In this document: one piece after another, positions 26,009 to 35,126 of the stretch
Layout: every line of letters starts with the position of its first letter
Position numbering within the stretch: position 1 is the first letter of the stretch
Source: Planctomycetota bacterium
GTDB taxonomy: Bacteria > Planctomycetota > Phycisphaerae > Phycisphaerales > UBA1924
Reading direction: 5' to 3'
Length of the DNA: 64,000 bases
Assembly (NCBI GenBank): GCA_014584315.1
Contig: JACTNA010000005.1
Location: 1 to 64,000 of the forward strand
Made by a program: the position numbers and the translations under genes
Notes under the pieces: generated by a model
Databases searched by the model: none
The model's input: only the letters and a program-made list of their open reading frames with translations
Told to the model about the DNA's origin: nothing

Positions 26009-26997
26009 CGGGTCCGCCGACGCCATCCGGTCTCGGCGTCGAGCGCATTGTACCGGACCCAGTCCTGGACCTGCTGATCGGTAGGCTCCGCGGCCCGCCA
26101 CGCTGCCCAGTAGAGACCGGCCAGGGTCGTCGCGCCATCAGCCATCCGCTCGCCGATGAACCGTCGGCCCGGCTCCTCGCGCAACGCCCCGGACTTCTCA
26201 AGGGCGTAGAGCGGCTCGACCGCGGCATGGCTCCGCTCGATGTGCGCGATCGTGGCGTCCCACACGCCCTCCGCCCCGATGTCCGGCAGGTCGCCCAGGA
26301 ACGGCCGCAGACCCTCGGCGTTCAGAGCGTGCCACTCGACGATGTCGCCGTCGATGTAACGGTGAAAGGCGTACTCCGTCGTGTACTGCTTCGGGTTCGG
26401 CCCGACCCAGCCGTGGTGGTGGATCGTGGTGTGCAGCGGCTGGGCGGCGTCGCCGACGAAGTGGCTCAACTGCCCCATGTGGTAGACCGCGTTGGCACGA
26501 GCCGCAACCAGCTGGTGGGCACGACGCGGATCGTCGAGGCGTTCGAGGATGCGCACCGTGTTGAAACTGGAGACGAGTTTCGCGTAGTGCTCCGCGATCG
26601 CGTAGGGGAGAAACCCCACCTTGCCGACGTCGGGGCCGGTCACGCCGCGCCGTTCGCCCTCGGGGCGCGCACGCCCGACGGCGAGCACGAAGTCGTACCG
26701 GAGGGCCGGGAGCGTGCGGAGCGTCAGGCCGGCGTCGCGCAGGAGTTCGGCGTCGAGGTAGTGGTCCGGCCCGTTCTCGTGCTCGAGCGCGGACAGGCGC
26801 GTGCCGCGCCACCGGTCCGGCTCGTTCGACTGGTACGCGACCTGCGCGGCGATGGCCGGGTCGCGCACCCACGCGGGCATCTCGTCGGGAAGCAGCGAGA
26901 TCGCGCAGTGCGTGATCGTGCGGTGGCCGGGCGCGCTCCAGCCCAGCCCGAACGACGCGATGCACGCCAGCGCGAGAGCGGCCAGTCGGCGCTTCAT
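26005..26997 (-). CDS. Secreted S1/P1 nuclease or zinc phospholipase C-like protein
   Basis: 330 residues. A signal peptide ends near the mature start WSAPGHRTITHCAI, which supplies the N-terminal tryptophan and histidine zinc ligands of this fold. The central motif HMGQLSHFVGDAAQPLHT carries the H-x3-D pattern of S1/P1 nucleases and zinc phospholipases, and IHHHGW follows. Substrate (nucleic acid or phospholipid) cannot be chosen by eye. The product is exported, whereas the overlapping downstream genes encode CrcB and DUF190; the pairing has no obvious meaning. Confidence 0.75.
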   Translation of the reverse strand: MKRRLAALALACIASFGLGWSAPGHRTITHCAISLLPDEMPAWVRDPAIAAQVAYQSNEPDRWRGTRLSALEHENGPDHYLDAELLRDAGLTLRTLPALRYDFVLAVGRARPEGERRGVTGPDVGKVGFLPYAIAEHYAKLVSSFNTVRILERLDDPRRAHQLVAARANAVYHMGQLSHFVGDAAQPLHTTIHHHGWVGPNPKQYTTEYAFHRYIDGDIVEWHALNAEGLRPFLGDLPDIGAEGVWDATIAHIERSHAAVEPLYALEKSGALREEPGRRFIGERMADGATTLAGLYWAAWRAAEPTDQQVQDWVRYNALDAETGWRRRTR

Positions 26998-27070
26998 GCG
27001 TTCGTCTCCTGTCCCCGCCCGACTCGGCCGGGCATCGAGGATACCGGGCGGGCCGTCCTTCGTCCTCGCG

Positions 27071-28315
27071 TCACTCCCCCAGAGCACGAAGCACAACGGT
27101 CGCGTACGCTCCGCGAGGCAGATCGAACGAAACCGTAACACGGAACCGTCCCCTGGTCAGTTCGTCCGCCACGGCCGGGGACATCCCGAAAGCATCAGCC
27201 TCGACGAAGAGCGGCCTCGGGGCCTCTCCGAAGAAGGGGCGTCGCAGCCCGGGAATCCGGAGGTCATCCAGCGTCAGCCCCTCCCCGTGCAGGACCGCCG
27301 AAGCCGCCTCCGCCCACGCTCCTTCGAGGCGCGTGCGCCGCGAGAGCAGGGGAAGCACGAGTGTGCGCCATGGCGCGGCGACCGCGGCCGCGACGGGGAA
27401 CAGCATCTCGCCGAAGGGATCGTCCGTGCGCAGGAGCCGCGGGCCGCGGATACGTTCCGCGCCGCCGTTCTGAGCCGAAGGCGATTCATCGGCGATGTGC
27501 CGGGCCAGCAGGCGGGCGGTCTCGTTCCACAGGTACGACTGGTACGCCTCGACGCTCATGGCCTGCGTGAAATACGGCAACGCAGCGAAAGCGTCGCGGA
27601 ACGTGCCGCCCGCGGCCAGGGTCTCGAAGGCCGCACGCTCCGGGCAGCGGGGGAGTTGCGCCACGAGGTCGTCCCATCGGCCCCAGGCCGCGGCGCACGC
27701 GCGGGTGACCTTCTTCGTTCTCCCCGCGTCCTTGCGAGAAGGCGTGCCGACGGCGAGGCGCAGGGCCTGCTCGAACTCTCCGCGGATGAGGTGGCGGGCG
27801 ATCCAGCCCTGCCCGTGGCGGGCCGAGCCGAAACGCTGGTCGCCGAAGTAGTTGACGACGAGCAGCGAGCCGGGAGCGCCACGGCCGCCGAGCGCGATCG
27901 CCCGGCGCTCCATCGTGCGCACTCGATCGCGGGTCAGGTCACGGACGACGATGACGAAGCGGTTGCCCGTGATGCACTCCGCCGTCACGGCCTGCCCGGC
28001 GAACCCGAGCAGCCGCGCCGACCACCCGCGGCCTTCGACACGATCCGGGAGCCTCGCGCCATCGGCGGGCACGGAGACCAGTTGGCTGGTCTCCGCGTGC
28101 TTGTCTTTCAGGCCCGCGTAGGCGACCTGCCCTTGCCGAACGCCCAGTTCGCGGGCCAGGAACCCTGCCGCGTCTGGCGTGGCGATGGATGCCTTGGCGA
28201 GCGTGTAGACGGCGTGCGGAGCATCGCGGCCGGGTCGATCCCGGAGCGATTCGACAAACCCGGGAGCGGACCTCTCCTCAACCCGGAAGTCCGACGGCTG
28301 GCGGCGAATCGTCAT
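27071..28315 (-). CDS. truD: tRNA pseudouridine(13) synthase TruD
   Basis: 414 residues. The catalytic aspartate is D71 in VAYAGLKDKHAETSQ, with the family segments NRFVIVVRDL and VVNYFGDQRFG and the insertion domain about 145-270. The C-terminal GRFRVTVSFDLPRGAYATVVLRAL is typical of TruD. It makes pseudouridine at position 13 of tRNA-Glu and, in some bacteria, other tRNAs. It starts nine bases after the helicase stop, so the two are cotranscribed. Confidence 0.93.
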   Translation of the reverse strand: MTIRRQPSDFRVEERSAPGFVESLRDRPGRDAPHAVYTLAKASIATPDAAGFLARELGVRQGQVAYAGLKDKHAETSQLVSVPADGARLPDRVEGRGWSARLLGFAGQAVTAECITGNRFVIVVRDLTRDRVRTMERRAIALGGRGAPGSLLVVNYFGDQRFGSARHGQGWIARHLIRGEFEQALRLAVGTPSRKDAGRTKKVTRACAAAWGRWDDLVAQLPRCPERAAFETLAAGGTFRDAFAALPYFTQAMSVEAYQSYLWNETARLLARHIADESPSAQNGGAERIRGPRLLRTDDPFGEMLFPVAAAVAAPWRTLVLPLLSRRTRLEGAWAEAASAVLHGEGLTLDDLRIPGLRRPFFGEAPRPLFVEADAFGMSPAVADELTRGRFRVTVSFDLPRGAYATVVLRALGE

Positions 28316-28324
28316 CGGGTCGCC

Positions 28325-30721
28325 TCAGGAGAGCCGCTGGAGGCGGGCGTATTCGAGGATGAGCGTCTTGTCGCCGACCTGGCCGAAGCGGACCCGCACG
28401 CGCACGCTCGTCCCGCCGTCGAGGCTGAGCACCGTGCCGACGCCGAACTGCGGGTGACGGACGCGACACCCCGGCGGGAACGCCTCCTTCGCCTGGGCGA
28501 GCCGGCCTCCCGAAGGCGCGGCCGGCGTGCGCGGGCCTTCGGAGCGGGCACCACGGTCCCGGGCATCGTCGCTGTCGTGCGGCTCGGCGAGTTCGACGAC
28601 GCGAACGTGGGCGGAGTCGATCTCTTCGAGGAAGCGGCTTGGGATCGTGCGCTCGGTCCGGCCGCGGAGCGTCCGGGTCCGTGCGCTGGTGATCTGAAGG
28701 CACCGCATGGCCCGGGTCATGCCGACGAAAAACAGGCGGCGTTCCTCCTCGAGATCCGATTCCGACTCCCACGCGCGGGCGTGCGGCAGGCAGCCTTCCT
28801 CGAGCCCGATGATGGCGACCGCGGGGTACTCCAGCCCCTTGGCCGCGTGCAGCGTCATCAGCGTGACCGCGCCCTGGGCCGGGTCGACGGCGTCGGCATC
28901 GGCCACGAGCGAGACCCGTTCGAGGTACGCCCTGAGCAACGCCAGCAGCGGGGGAGCCGCGGCCCGCTCGCCGTCCGCCGCCGCCTGAGCGCCGGGGAAC
29001 GTCATCGGGTCGGCTTCGGGGTCGTACTCGGACTCGAACTCGGCCGCGGAGGAGACGACCTCGGCGAGATTGTCGAGACGCTCACGGTCGGTCTCGGTGC
29101 CGCTCTCGGCCTGCTTCATGTACATCGCTTCGAGGCCGGAATCCTTGATGACCCGCTCGACCAGTTCGCTGAGCGTACCGGCGACCGACGCGCCGAAAAA
29201 CGTGCCGTTGCCCGTCCAGCCGTCGAGTGTCGAGACGAACTTCCGCACGGCGGCGATCGCGCGCGCCGAAAGACCCGCGATCGACTCGACGCGACGCATG
29301 GCATCGATGAGAGGCGTGCCGGAGCGGGCGGCCTCCGACTCGACCGCGGCCAGCGTCGCCCCGCCGATGCCCCGCGTCGGGACGTTCACGATCCGACTCA
29401 ACGAAACATCGTCGGCCGGGTTCGCCACGACGCGCAGATAGGCGAGCGCGTGCTTCACCTCCTCCCGCTGATAGAACGCCGTCCCGCGGGCGACGACGTA
29501 GGGGGCCGCGGCGGCGCGGAGGGCGTCCTCGACGACGCGGGAGAGCGCGTTCGTCCGGTACAGAACCGCCATCTCACGCCAGGCGAGGCCTTCTTCACGC
29601 AGCCGCCGGAACCAGTCCACGACGAGGTTCGCCTCGTCGTGCTCGTCCTCGCAGAAGGCGACCGTGACCGGATCGCCGCCGGGCTTCGACGTGAAGAGGT
29701 CCTTGGGCTTGCGCATCCGGTTGCGACGGATGACCGAGTCGGCGGCCCCGAGAATCGGCGCGGTCGAGCGGAAGTTCTCGCCGAGCATGATGACGGCGGC
29801 GTCGGGATAATGCTCCTCGAACTCGAGAATGTTGGTGATGTCCGCGCCCCGCCACGAATAGATCGACTGATCGGGGTCCCCGACCACGCAGACATTCGGC
29901 CGGCCCCCCCCCTCGGGCGCGCCCGCCAGCAGCGACGCGATCACGAACTGGGCGTGGTTCGTGTCCTGGTACTCGTCGATCAGCAGGTACTGCCAACGCG
30001 ATCGGCAGTCCTCGCGCACCCTCGCCGAGCGCGTGAGCATCGTCGCCGTCAGCAGCAGCAGGTCATCAAAGTCGACGGCGTTCGCGGCCCGCAGCGCCCC
30101 CTCGTACGCCCGGTAGATCCTCGCCGTCGTCTTCGCGGCGAAGTCCCCCGCCTCCGCCGCGAAGGCCTCCGCCGTCCGGAGCCGGTTCTTGGCCCGACCG
30201 ATCGCCGCCAGCATCGCTGCCGGCGACCAGTTCGTCGTCGAGAGATTGATCGAAGCGATCACCTTCTTCATCAGCGCGCCCTGGTCCGCGGCGTCGTAGA
30301 TGGTGAAGTCCGGGCCGACGCCGAGATCGACGCCGTCGGCCCGGGCCGTCTCGGCGTACCGACGCAGCAGGCGGGCGCAGAGAGCATGGAAGGTCGTCAC
30401 CGTCAGGCCCCGCACGCGCCGCGCGCCCGAACCTTCCGCGTCACCCGACGGGTTGAGCATCGACAGGACTCGCTCGCGCATCTCGCCCGCGGCCCGGTTC
30501 GTGAATGTCAACGCCAGAATCGACCACGCCGGAACGCCGCACCCGACCAGGTACGCGATCCGGCGAGTGATCACTCGCGTCTTGCCCGACCCCGCCGCCG
30601 CCAGCACCAGCAGCGGACCCTCGGTGGTCGTGACCGCCCGCCGCTGCGGCTCGGTGAGTTCGGAGAGAAGGCGGTCCAGGTCGGGGGCTTCCGCGTGTCG
30701 GCCCGCATCCGTTCGGGTCAT
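28325..30721 (-). CDS. uvrD: UvrD/PcrA-type superfamily 1 helicase
   Basis: 798 residues from the ATG at 30721, which has AAGGAG upstream. Helicase motifs in order: Q motif LTEPQRRAV, Walker A AAAGSGKTR (41-49), Ia LTFTNRAAGEM, II LLIDEYQDTN, III VVGDPDQSIYSWRGA, IV LGENFRSTAPIL, V LMTLHAAKGLEYPAV and VI RRLFFVGMTRA. The C-terminal 60 residues after VELAEPHDSDD include a Tudor-like end, GCRVRHPQFGVGTVLSLDG, as in PcrA/UvrD. It unwinds DNA 3' to 5' in repair and recombination. A longer frame to 30877 lacks a ribosome binding site and is not used. Confidence 0.92.
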   Translation of the reverse strand: MTRTDAGRHAEAPDLDRLLSELTEPQRRAVTTTEGPLLVLAAAGSGKTRVITRRIAYLVGCGVPAWSILALTFTNRAAGEMRERVLSMLNPSGDAEGSGARRVRGLTVTTFHALCARLLRRYAETARADGVDLGVGPDFTIYDAADQGALMKKVIASINLSTTNWSPAAMLAAIGRAKNRLRTAEAFAAEAGDFAAKTTARIYRAYEGALRAANAVDFDDLLLLTATMLTRSARVREDCRSRWQYLLIDEYQDTNHAQFVIASLLAGAPEGGGRPNVCVVGDPDQSIYSWRGADITNILEFEEHYPDAAVIMLGENFRSTAPILGAADSVIRRNRMRKPKDLFTSKPGGDPVTVAFCEDEHDEANLVVDWFRRLREEGLAWREMAVLYRTNALSRVVEDALRAAAAPYVVARGTAFYQREEVKHALAYLRVVANPADDVSLSRIVNVPTRGIGGATLAAVESEAARSGTPLIDAMRRVESIAGLSARAIAAVRKFVSTLDGWTGNGTFFGASVAGTLSELVERVIKDSGLEAMYMKQAESGTETDRERLDNLAEVVSSAAEFESEYDPEADPMTFPGAQAAADGERAAAPPLLALLRAYLERVSLVADADAVDPAQGAVTLMTLHAAKGLEYPAVAIIGLEEGCLPHARAWESESDLEEERRLFFVGMTRAMRCLQITSARTRTLRGRTERTIPSRFLEEIDSAHVRVVELAEPHDSDDARDRGARSEGPRTPAAPSGGRLAQAKEAFPPGCRVRHPQFGVGTVLSLDGGTSVRVRVRFGQVGDKTLILEYARLQRLS

Positions 30722-30949
30722 CGTCGCTCCTTGCTGCGTGAGCGTAGCGGTCGTGCGGCGTGCCCACGCGCCCACCCGCCGCCGAACGGGCATCAGCGTG
30801 GGGAGAACCCCCCAAGCCCGACCTCCGTATGGCCGATGGCAGGGATGCCGCGAGGCCGGGCCTCGGGGTTGCTCCATTGACAGGGCGCGGCGGCGGATTT
30901 ACGGTTCCACCGCGTGTGAGGGGGATGGAAGGGCACGGCAGCCGAACGG

Positions 30950-32329
30950 ATGAGCCAGGCGCACCGAGAACCAGACCTGACCGAGAGCAGGACCGCAGGG
31001 CGGCCCGGTGATACCAAGCCCGTTGCCCCTCCGCCGGAAAGCCCTCCCTCGTCGCACGACACCGATACCCCTCAGGACCTGGCCAAGGGCGGCACGAACG
31101 TCGACACGCTGGTCGGTCGGCTCGTCGTCGAGCAGGGTCTGGCGACCCCCGAAGAAGTGCAGGCGTGCCTGGAGTTGTCCCGGCGCGCCCGCGAAGTCGA
31201 GGCCAACCAGCGATCGCTCGTCGAACTGCTCGTGGACAACGAGTACGTCACCCGTCGCCAGGTATCCCGCCTGCGGCAGATCATCGAGGCCGAGCGGTCG
31301 GGCCAGCAGATCCCGGGCTACAAACTCCTCGGCAAACTCGGCGCGGGGGCGATGGCGACGGTCTACAAGGCGAAGCAACTCAGCCTCGACCGCATGGTCG
31401 CGATCAAGGTGCTGCCCCGGAAATACACGACCAACCCGCAGTTCATCGAGCGGTTCTACGCCGAGGGGCGCGCGGCCGCCCAGCTGAACCATCCCAACAT
31501 CGTCCAGGCCTTCGACGTCGGCAAAGCGGGCGACCACCACTACTTCGTCATGGAGTACGTGGACGGCCGGACGGTCTACGACGACATCGCCAAGCACCGG
31601 CGCTTCAGCGAGGCCGAGGCCCTGGACGTCGTGATCCAGGTCGCCGAAGCGCTGGAGCACGCGCACTCGAAGGGCCTGATCCACCGCGACGTGAAGCCCA
31701 AGAACGTGATGCTCACCAGGGAAGGCGTCGCCAAACTCGCCGACATGGGCCTGGCGCGAGCCATCACCGACAAGGAGGCCGCCGAGGCCGAGGCGGGCAA
31801 GGCCTTCGGCACGCCGTACTACATCTCGCCGGAGCAGATCCGGGGAGAGAAGAACATCGGCCCCCCCGCCGACATCTACTCGCTCGGGGCCACGCTCTAC
31901 CACATGGTCACCGGGTCCGTGCCCTTCGACGGCAAGAACCCGTCCGCCGTCATGCACAAGCACCTCAAGGCGGACCTGGTCCCCCCGGACCACGTCAACC
32001 CGAAACTCGGCGCGGGGATCAGTGAGGTCATCGAAATGATGATGGCCAAGGACCCGCGCAGGCGGTACCAGAACTGCACCGACCTGCTCATCGACCTCAG
32101 GGCCATCCGCAAGGGGGAGACGCCGACCATCGCCCACAAGGACGTGCTGCCGGCCGACGCCGTCGCGAGCCTCGCCGCCGCCGAGGCCGCGGCCCCGGCC
32201 GAGATCGCCGTGGACACGACCGCCTCGGGGGCGGGGTCGGTCTTCAAGGAGCCGCTCTTCATCATCATGTGCGTCATTGCCGTCATCAGCATCACCTTCA
32301 ACGTCGTCCTGCTGGCCCTGCGCGGATGA
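30950..32329 (+). CDS. Membrane-anchored Ser/Thr protein kinase with MshEN-like domain
   Basis: 459 residues. Residues 1-45 are Pro/Ser-rich. Residues about 52-112 resemble the MshEN/GspE N-terminal domain (VGRLVVEQGLATPEEVQ). The kinase domain spans about 124-395, with GAGAMATVYKAK, K153, H245-R246-D247 in IHRDVKPKNVML, and GTPYYISPEQ. The usual DFG is D265-M266-G267. A single membrane helix lies near the C-terminus (435-457), putting the kinase in the cytoplasm. It shares a short divergent region with the helicase gene. Targets are unknown. Confidence 0.88.
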   Translation: MSQAHREPDLTESRTAGRPGDTKPVAPPPESPPSSHDTDTPQDLAKGGTNVDTLVGRLVVEQGLATPEEVQACLELSRRAREVEANQRSLVELLVDNEYVTRRQVSRLRQIIEAERSGQQIPGYKLLGKLGAGAMATVYKAKQLSLDRMVAIKVLPRKYTTNPQFIERFYAEGRAAAQLNHPNIVQAFDVGKAGDHHYFVMEYVDGRTVYDDIAKHRRFSEAEALDVVIQVAEALEHAHSKGLIHRDVKPKNVMLTREGVAKLADMGLARAITDKEAAEAEAGKAFGTPYYISPEQIRGEKNIGPPADIYSLGATLYHMVTGSVPFDGKNPSAVMHKHLKADLVPPDHVNPKLGAGISEVIEMMMAKDPRRRYQNCTDLLIDLRAIRKGETPTIAHKDVLPADAVASLAAAEAAAPAEIAVDTTASGAGSVFKEPLFIIMCVIAVISITFNVVLLALRG

Positions 32330-32612
32330 CGCGGGATTGGGCTTGCCTTGGGGGGCAGGCCCGTGTTAGGCTTAGGCATCGCACGCCGGGACAGGCCCGG
32401 CGGGCTGGGTTCTGGGGTCTCGGAGGCACGGCGCGGTGATGAAAACGGCACAAGCGATCGCGGCCGGCGCTCCCGCCTATGGGCGGCGTTCGGCGGCTCG
32501 GTCATGACCCGACCCCCTGCCCCCACACCACGTACACACCACCTTGATCGCGGGGAGCGTTCCCCGCGGGCCACCGTTGAACCGCGCGGGCACACCGTCC
32601 GCCAGACCAGGA
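32330..32612 (+). promoter_or_regulatory. infC leader region
   Basis: No gene is seen in these 283 bases. A possible promoter is TTGCCT (32343-32348) with TAGGCT (32367-32372) at an 18-base spacing. GCGGGGA (32550-32556) and TCCCCGC (32561-32567) form a 7-bp hairpin with a 4-base loop, about 45 bases before the ribosome binding site. The long leader would fit regulation of initiation factor 3 synthesis. Confidence 0.35.
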
Positions 32613-33366
<754 letters not shown>

Positions 33367-33368
<2 letters not shown>

Positions 33369-33412
33369 CGCCGGCAGGACGCGCCGACGCCCGACGCCTT
33401 GGCCCCGGCGTC
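33367..33412. terminator. Possible bidirectional hairpin after infC
   Basis: GACGCCGG (33367-33374) pairs with CCGGCGTC (33405-33412), 8 bp around a 30-base loop. It lies between the convergent infC and permease stop codons, starting inside the infC TGA. The long loop makes it uncertain. Confidence 0.35.
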
Positions 33413-33415
33413 GCG

Positions 33416-34729
33416 TCAGTCGTGCCGCAGGGCCACGATCGGGTCCTGCTTCGCGGCCTGCCGCGCCGGGTAGATGCCGAACACCAGCCCGGTGATCGTC
33501 GCCACCACGAACGCGACGGCGATGGACCATCCCGTGACCTGCGTGTGAAGTTGCGCGTCGGACTTGAGCAGGTTGAGCACGAGCGGCCCCGCGACGCCCA
33601 GCAGCACGCTCGCGCCGACGCCGAGGATGACGCCGATCACCCCGCCGATGCCCGACAGCACGCCGGTCTCGACGACGAACTGGGACACGATGTCGAAGCG
33701 TTTCGCGCCCACCGCCCTGCGGATGCCGATCTCGCGGGTCCGTTCCTGCACGGTGGCGAGCATGATGTTCATGATGCCGATGCCGCCGACAAGGAGCGAA
33801 ATGCCCGCGACCATGCCCAGCACGACCTGCCACGTGAGGGCGGTGCGCTTGGCCTGCTCCAGCAACTCGTACGGCACGATGATGGACACGTCGGTCAGGT
33901 CGGGGTGCCGAACGGCCATCAGTCGGTGCAGCCGCGCGGCGTCCGTCAGGACGGTCTCACGCGACGGGGAGACGATGTAGACCTCCGAGACCTGCACTTC
34001 GTTGCCCGTGAACGAGCCCGCCGAGCGTCGCAGCACCAGGTCCCCGAAGACGTCGTTGGCGGTGGTGACCGGGATGTGGACGTCGTGGTTCATGTCCCGC
34101 CCGACGAGTTTCGCGCCCGCGCCGCCCGCGAGGCCGACCGGCGCGAGCACGCCGACCACCGTGAACGCCTTGTCGTCGATGTTGATGGTCAGGCCGATCG
34201 GGTCTTCGTAGGGGAAGAGCGCCCGCGCGACCTCCTTCCCGATCACGGCGACCATCGCGCCCTCGTCAACGTCGCGCTGCGTGAGGAATCGCCCCCGCGC
34301 CATCCGAAGCCCGGCCGCGCCCAGCAGCTCCGGCGTGCTGCCGAAGGCCTGGCTCGTCCGCATCCGGTCGGCGCGGAGCACCTGCCCCCCGACTTCCTTG
34401 AGCGCGACGATGCTCTCCGCGTGGGGGAAGTTCTCGCGCAGGACATTGAGGTCGTCGCGGGTCAGGCCGTAGCGGCTGATCATGCCCGTCTGCTGGCCGC
34501 CCTGCTGGGTGATCGAGTCGGCGGGCCGCTCGGAGCGGATGATGAGATTCCTCGCCCCCAGTTGCTCCAACTGCAGCAGCGCCTCCTGCTTCGAGCCTTC
34601 GCCGATCGAGACCATGATGATCACCGCCGCCACCCCGAGGATGATGCCCAGCGCGGTCAGGAACGACCGCAGCATGTGCAGCCGAAGGTTGCGCAGTCCA
34701 AGGCGGAAGGTCTCGAGGAAGTAACTCAC
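33416..34729 (-). CDS. MacB/FtsX-type ABC transporter permease
   Basis: 437 residues from GTG 34729; a GTG at 34765 would add 12 residues, and neither has a clear ribosome binding site. A first membrane helix (SFLTALGIILGVAAVIIMVSI) is followed by a periplasmic MacB_PCD-like domain, then three C-terminal FtsX helices with GGIGIMNIMLATVQERTREIGIRRAVGA. Such permeases work with an ATPase and a periplasmic adaptor to export lipids, peptides or macrolides mechanically. No ATPase or adaptor gene is adjacent, so partners are elsewhere. Confidence 0.85.
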   Translation of the reverse strand: MSYFLETFRLGLRNLRLHMLRSFLTALGIILGVAAVIIMVSIGEGSKQEALLQLEQLGARNLIIRSERPADSITQQGGQQTGMISRYGLTRDDLNVLRENFPHAESIVALKEVGGQVLRADRMRTSQAFGSTPELLGAAGLRMARGRFLTQRDVDEGAMVAVIGKEVARALFPYEDPIGLTINIDDKAFTVVGVLAPVGLAGGAGAKLVGRDMNHDVHIPVTTANDVFGDLVLRRSAGSFTGNEVQVSEVYIVSPSRETVLTDAARLHRLMAVRHPDLTDVSIIVPYELLEQAKRTALTWQVVLGMVAGISLLVGGIGIMNIMLATVQERTREIGIRRAVGAKRFDIVSQFVVETGVLSGIGGVIGVILGVGASVLLGVAGPLVLNLLKSDAQLHTQVTGWSIAVAFVVATITGLVFGIYPARQAAKQDPIVALRHD

Positions 34730-34822
34730 GGCGGTTTCCCGGGGTCCGAGGCCGCCCGCCCTCACGCTGCCGTGATGCGGGTCGGGCCGTGGGCCGATAC
34801 TCTAGGTCCGGGAGACGTACCG

Positions 34823-35116
34823 ATGAGCGTCGTGCAGGTTGGCGCGGAGACCGAGACCGACCGAGGATGGTCCTACGACGTTCACATCCGCGTCGCCGGC
34901 GCGGACACACGCCACGTGGTCACGCTCGCGTGGGTGGACCACGACTACTGGTGCGGCGGCACCCGCCCGCCGAGCGAGGTCATCGAGCGGCTGCTCCGCT
35001 TCGTGGTCGGACGGGTGGAAGCGGCCCTCCCAGAGCGGTTCGACGCGGCGACCGTGCGGCGGTGGCTTCCCGATATCGACGCGGAAATGACGCACGCCCT
35101 CGCGACAAGCGAGTGA
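34823..35116 (+). CDS. Conserved small hypothetical protein
   Basis: 97 residues from ATG 34823; a TACTCT hexamer at 34798-34803 may be its -10. The product has no signal peptide or membrane helix. A central LAWVDHDYWCGGTRPPSEVIERLL segment, followed by a helix and a DIDAEM end, looks compact and cytoplasmic. No family function was recognised. It stands alone between two minus-strand genes, and its stop is ten bases before the argH stop. Confidence 0.6.
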   Translation: MSVVQVGAETETDRGWSYDVHIRVAGADTRHVVTLAWVDHDYWCGGTRPPSEVIERLLRFVVGRVEAALPERFDAATVRRWLPDIDAEMTHALATSE

Positions 35117-35126
35117 CCCGCGACCG

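Noticed and set aside
26998..27070. Fluoride riboswitch before the crcB operon
   Set aside because: The conserved riboswitch core was not found in the upstream stretch.
26801..30880. 1359-codon plus-strand open frame
   Set aside because: It is a GC-driven shadow of the helicase and truD genes, with an Arg/Ala/Gly-rich product.
33416..34729. Complete ABC export operon with the MacB-like permease
   Set aside because: No ATPase or adaptor gene is adjacent; the neighbours are infC, a small unknown gene and argH.
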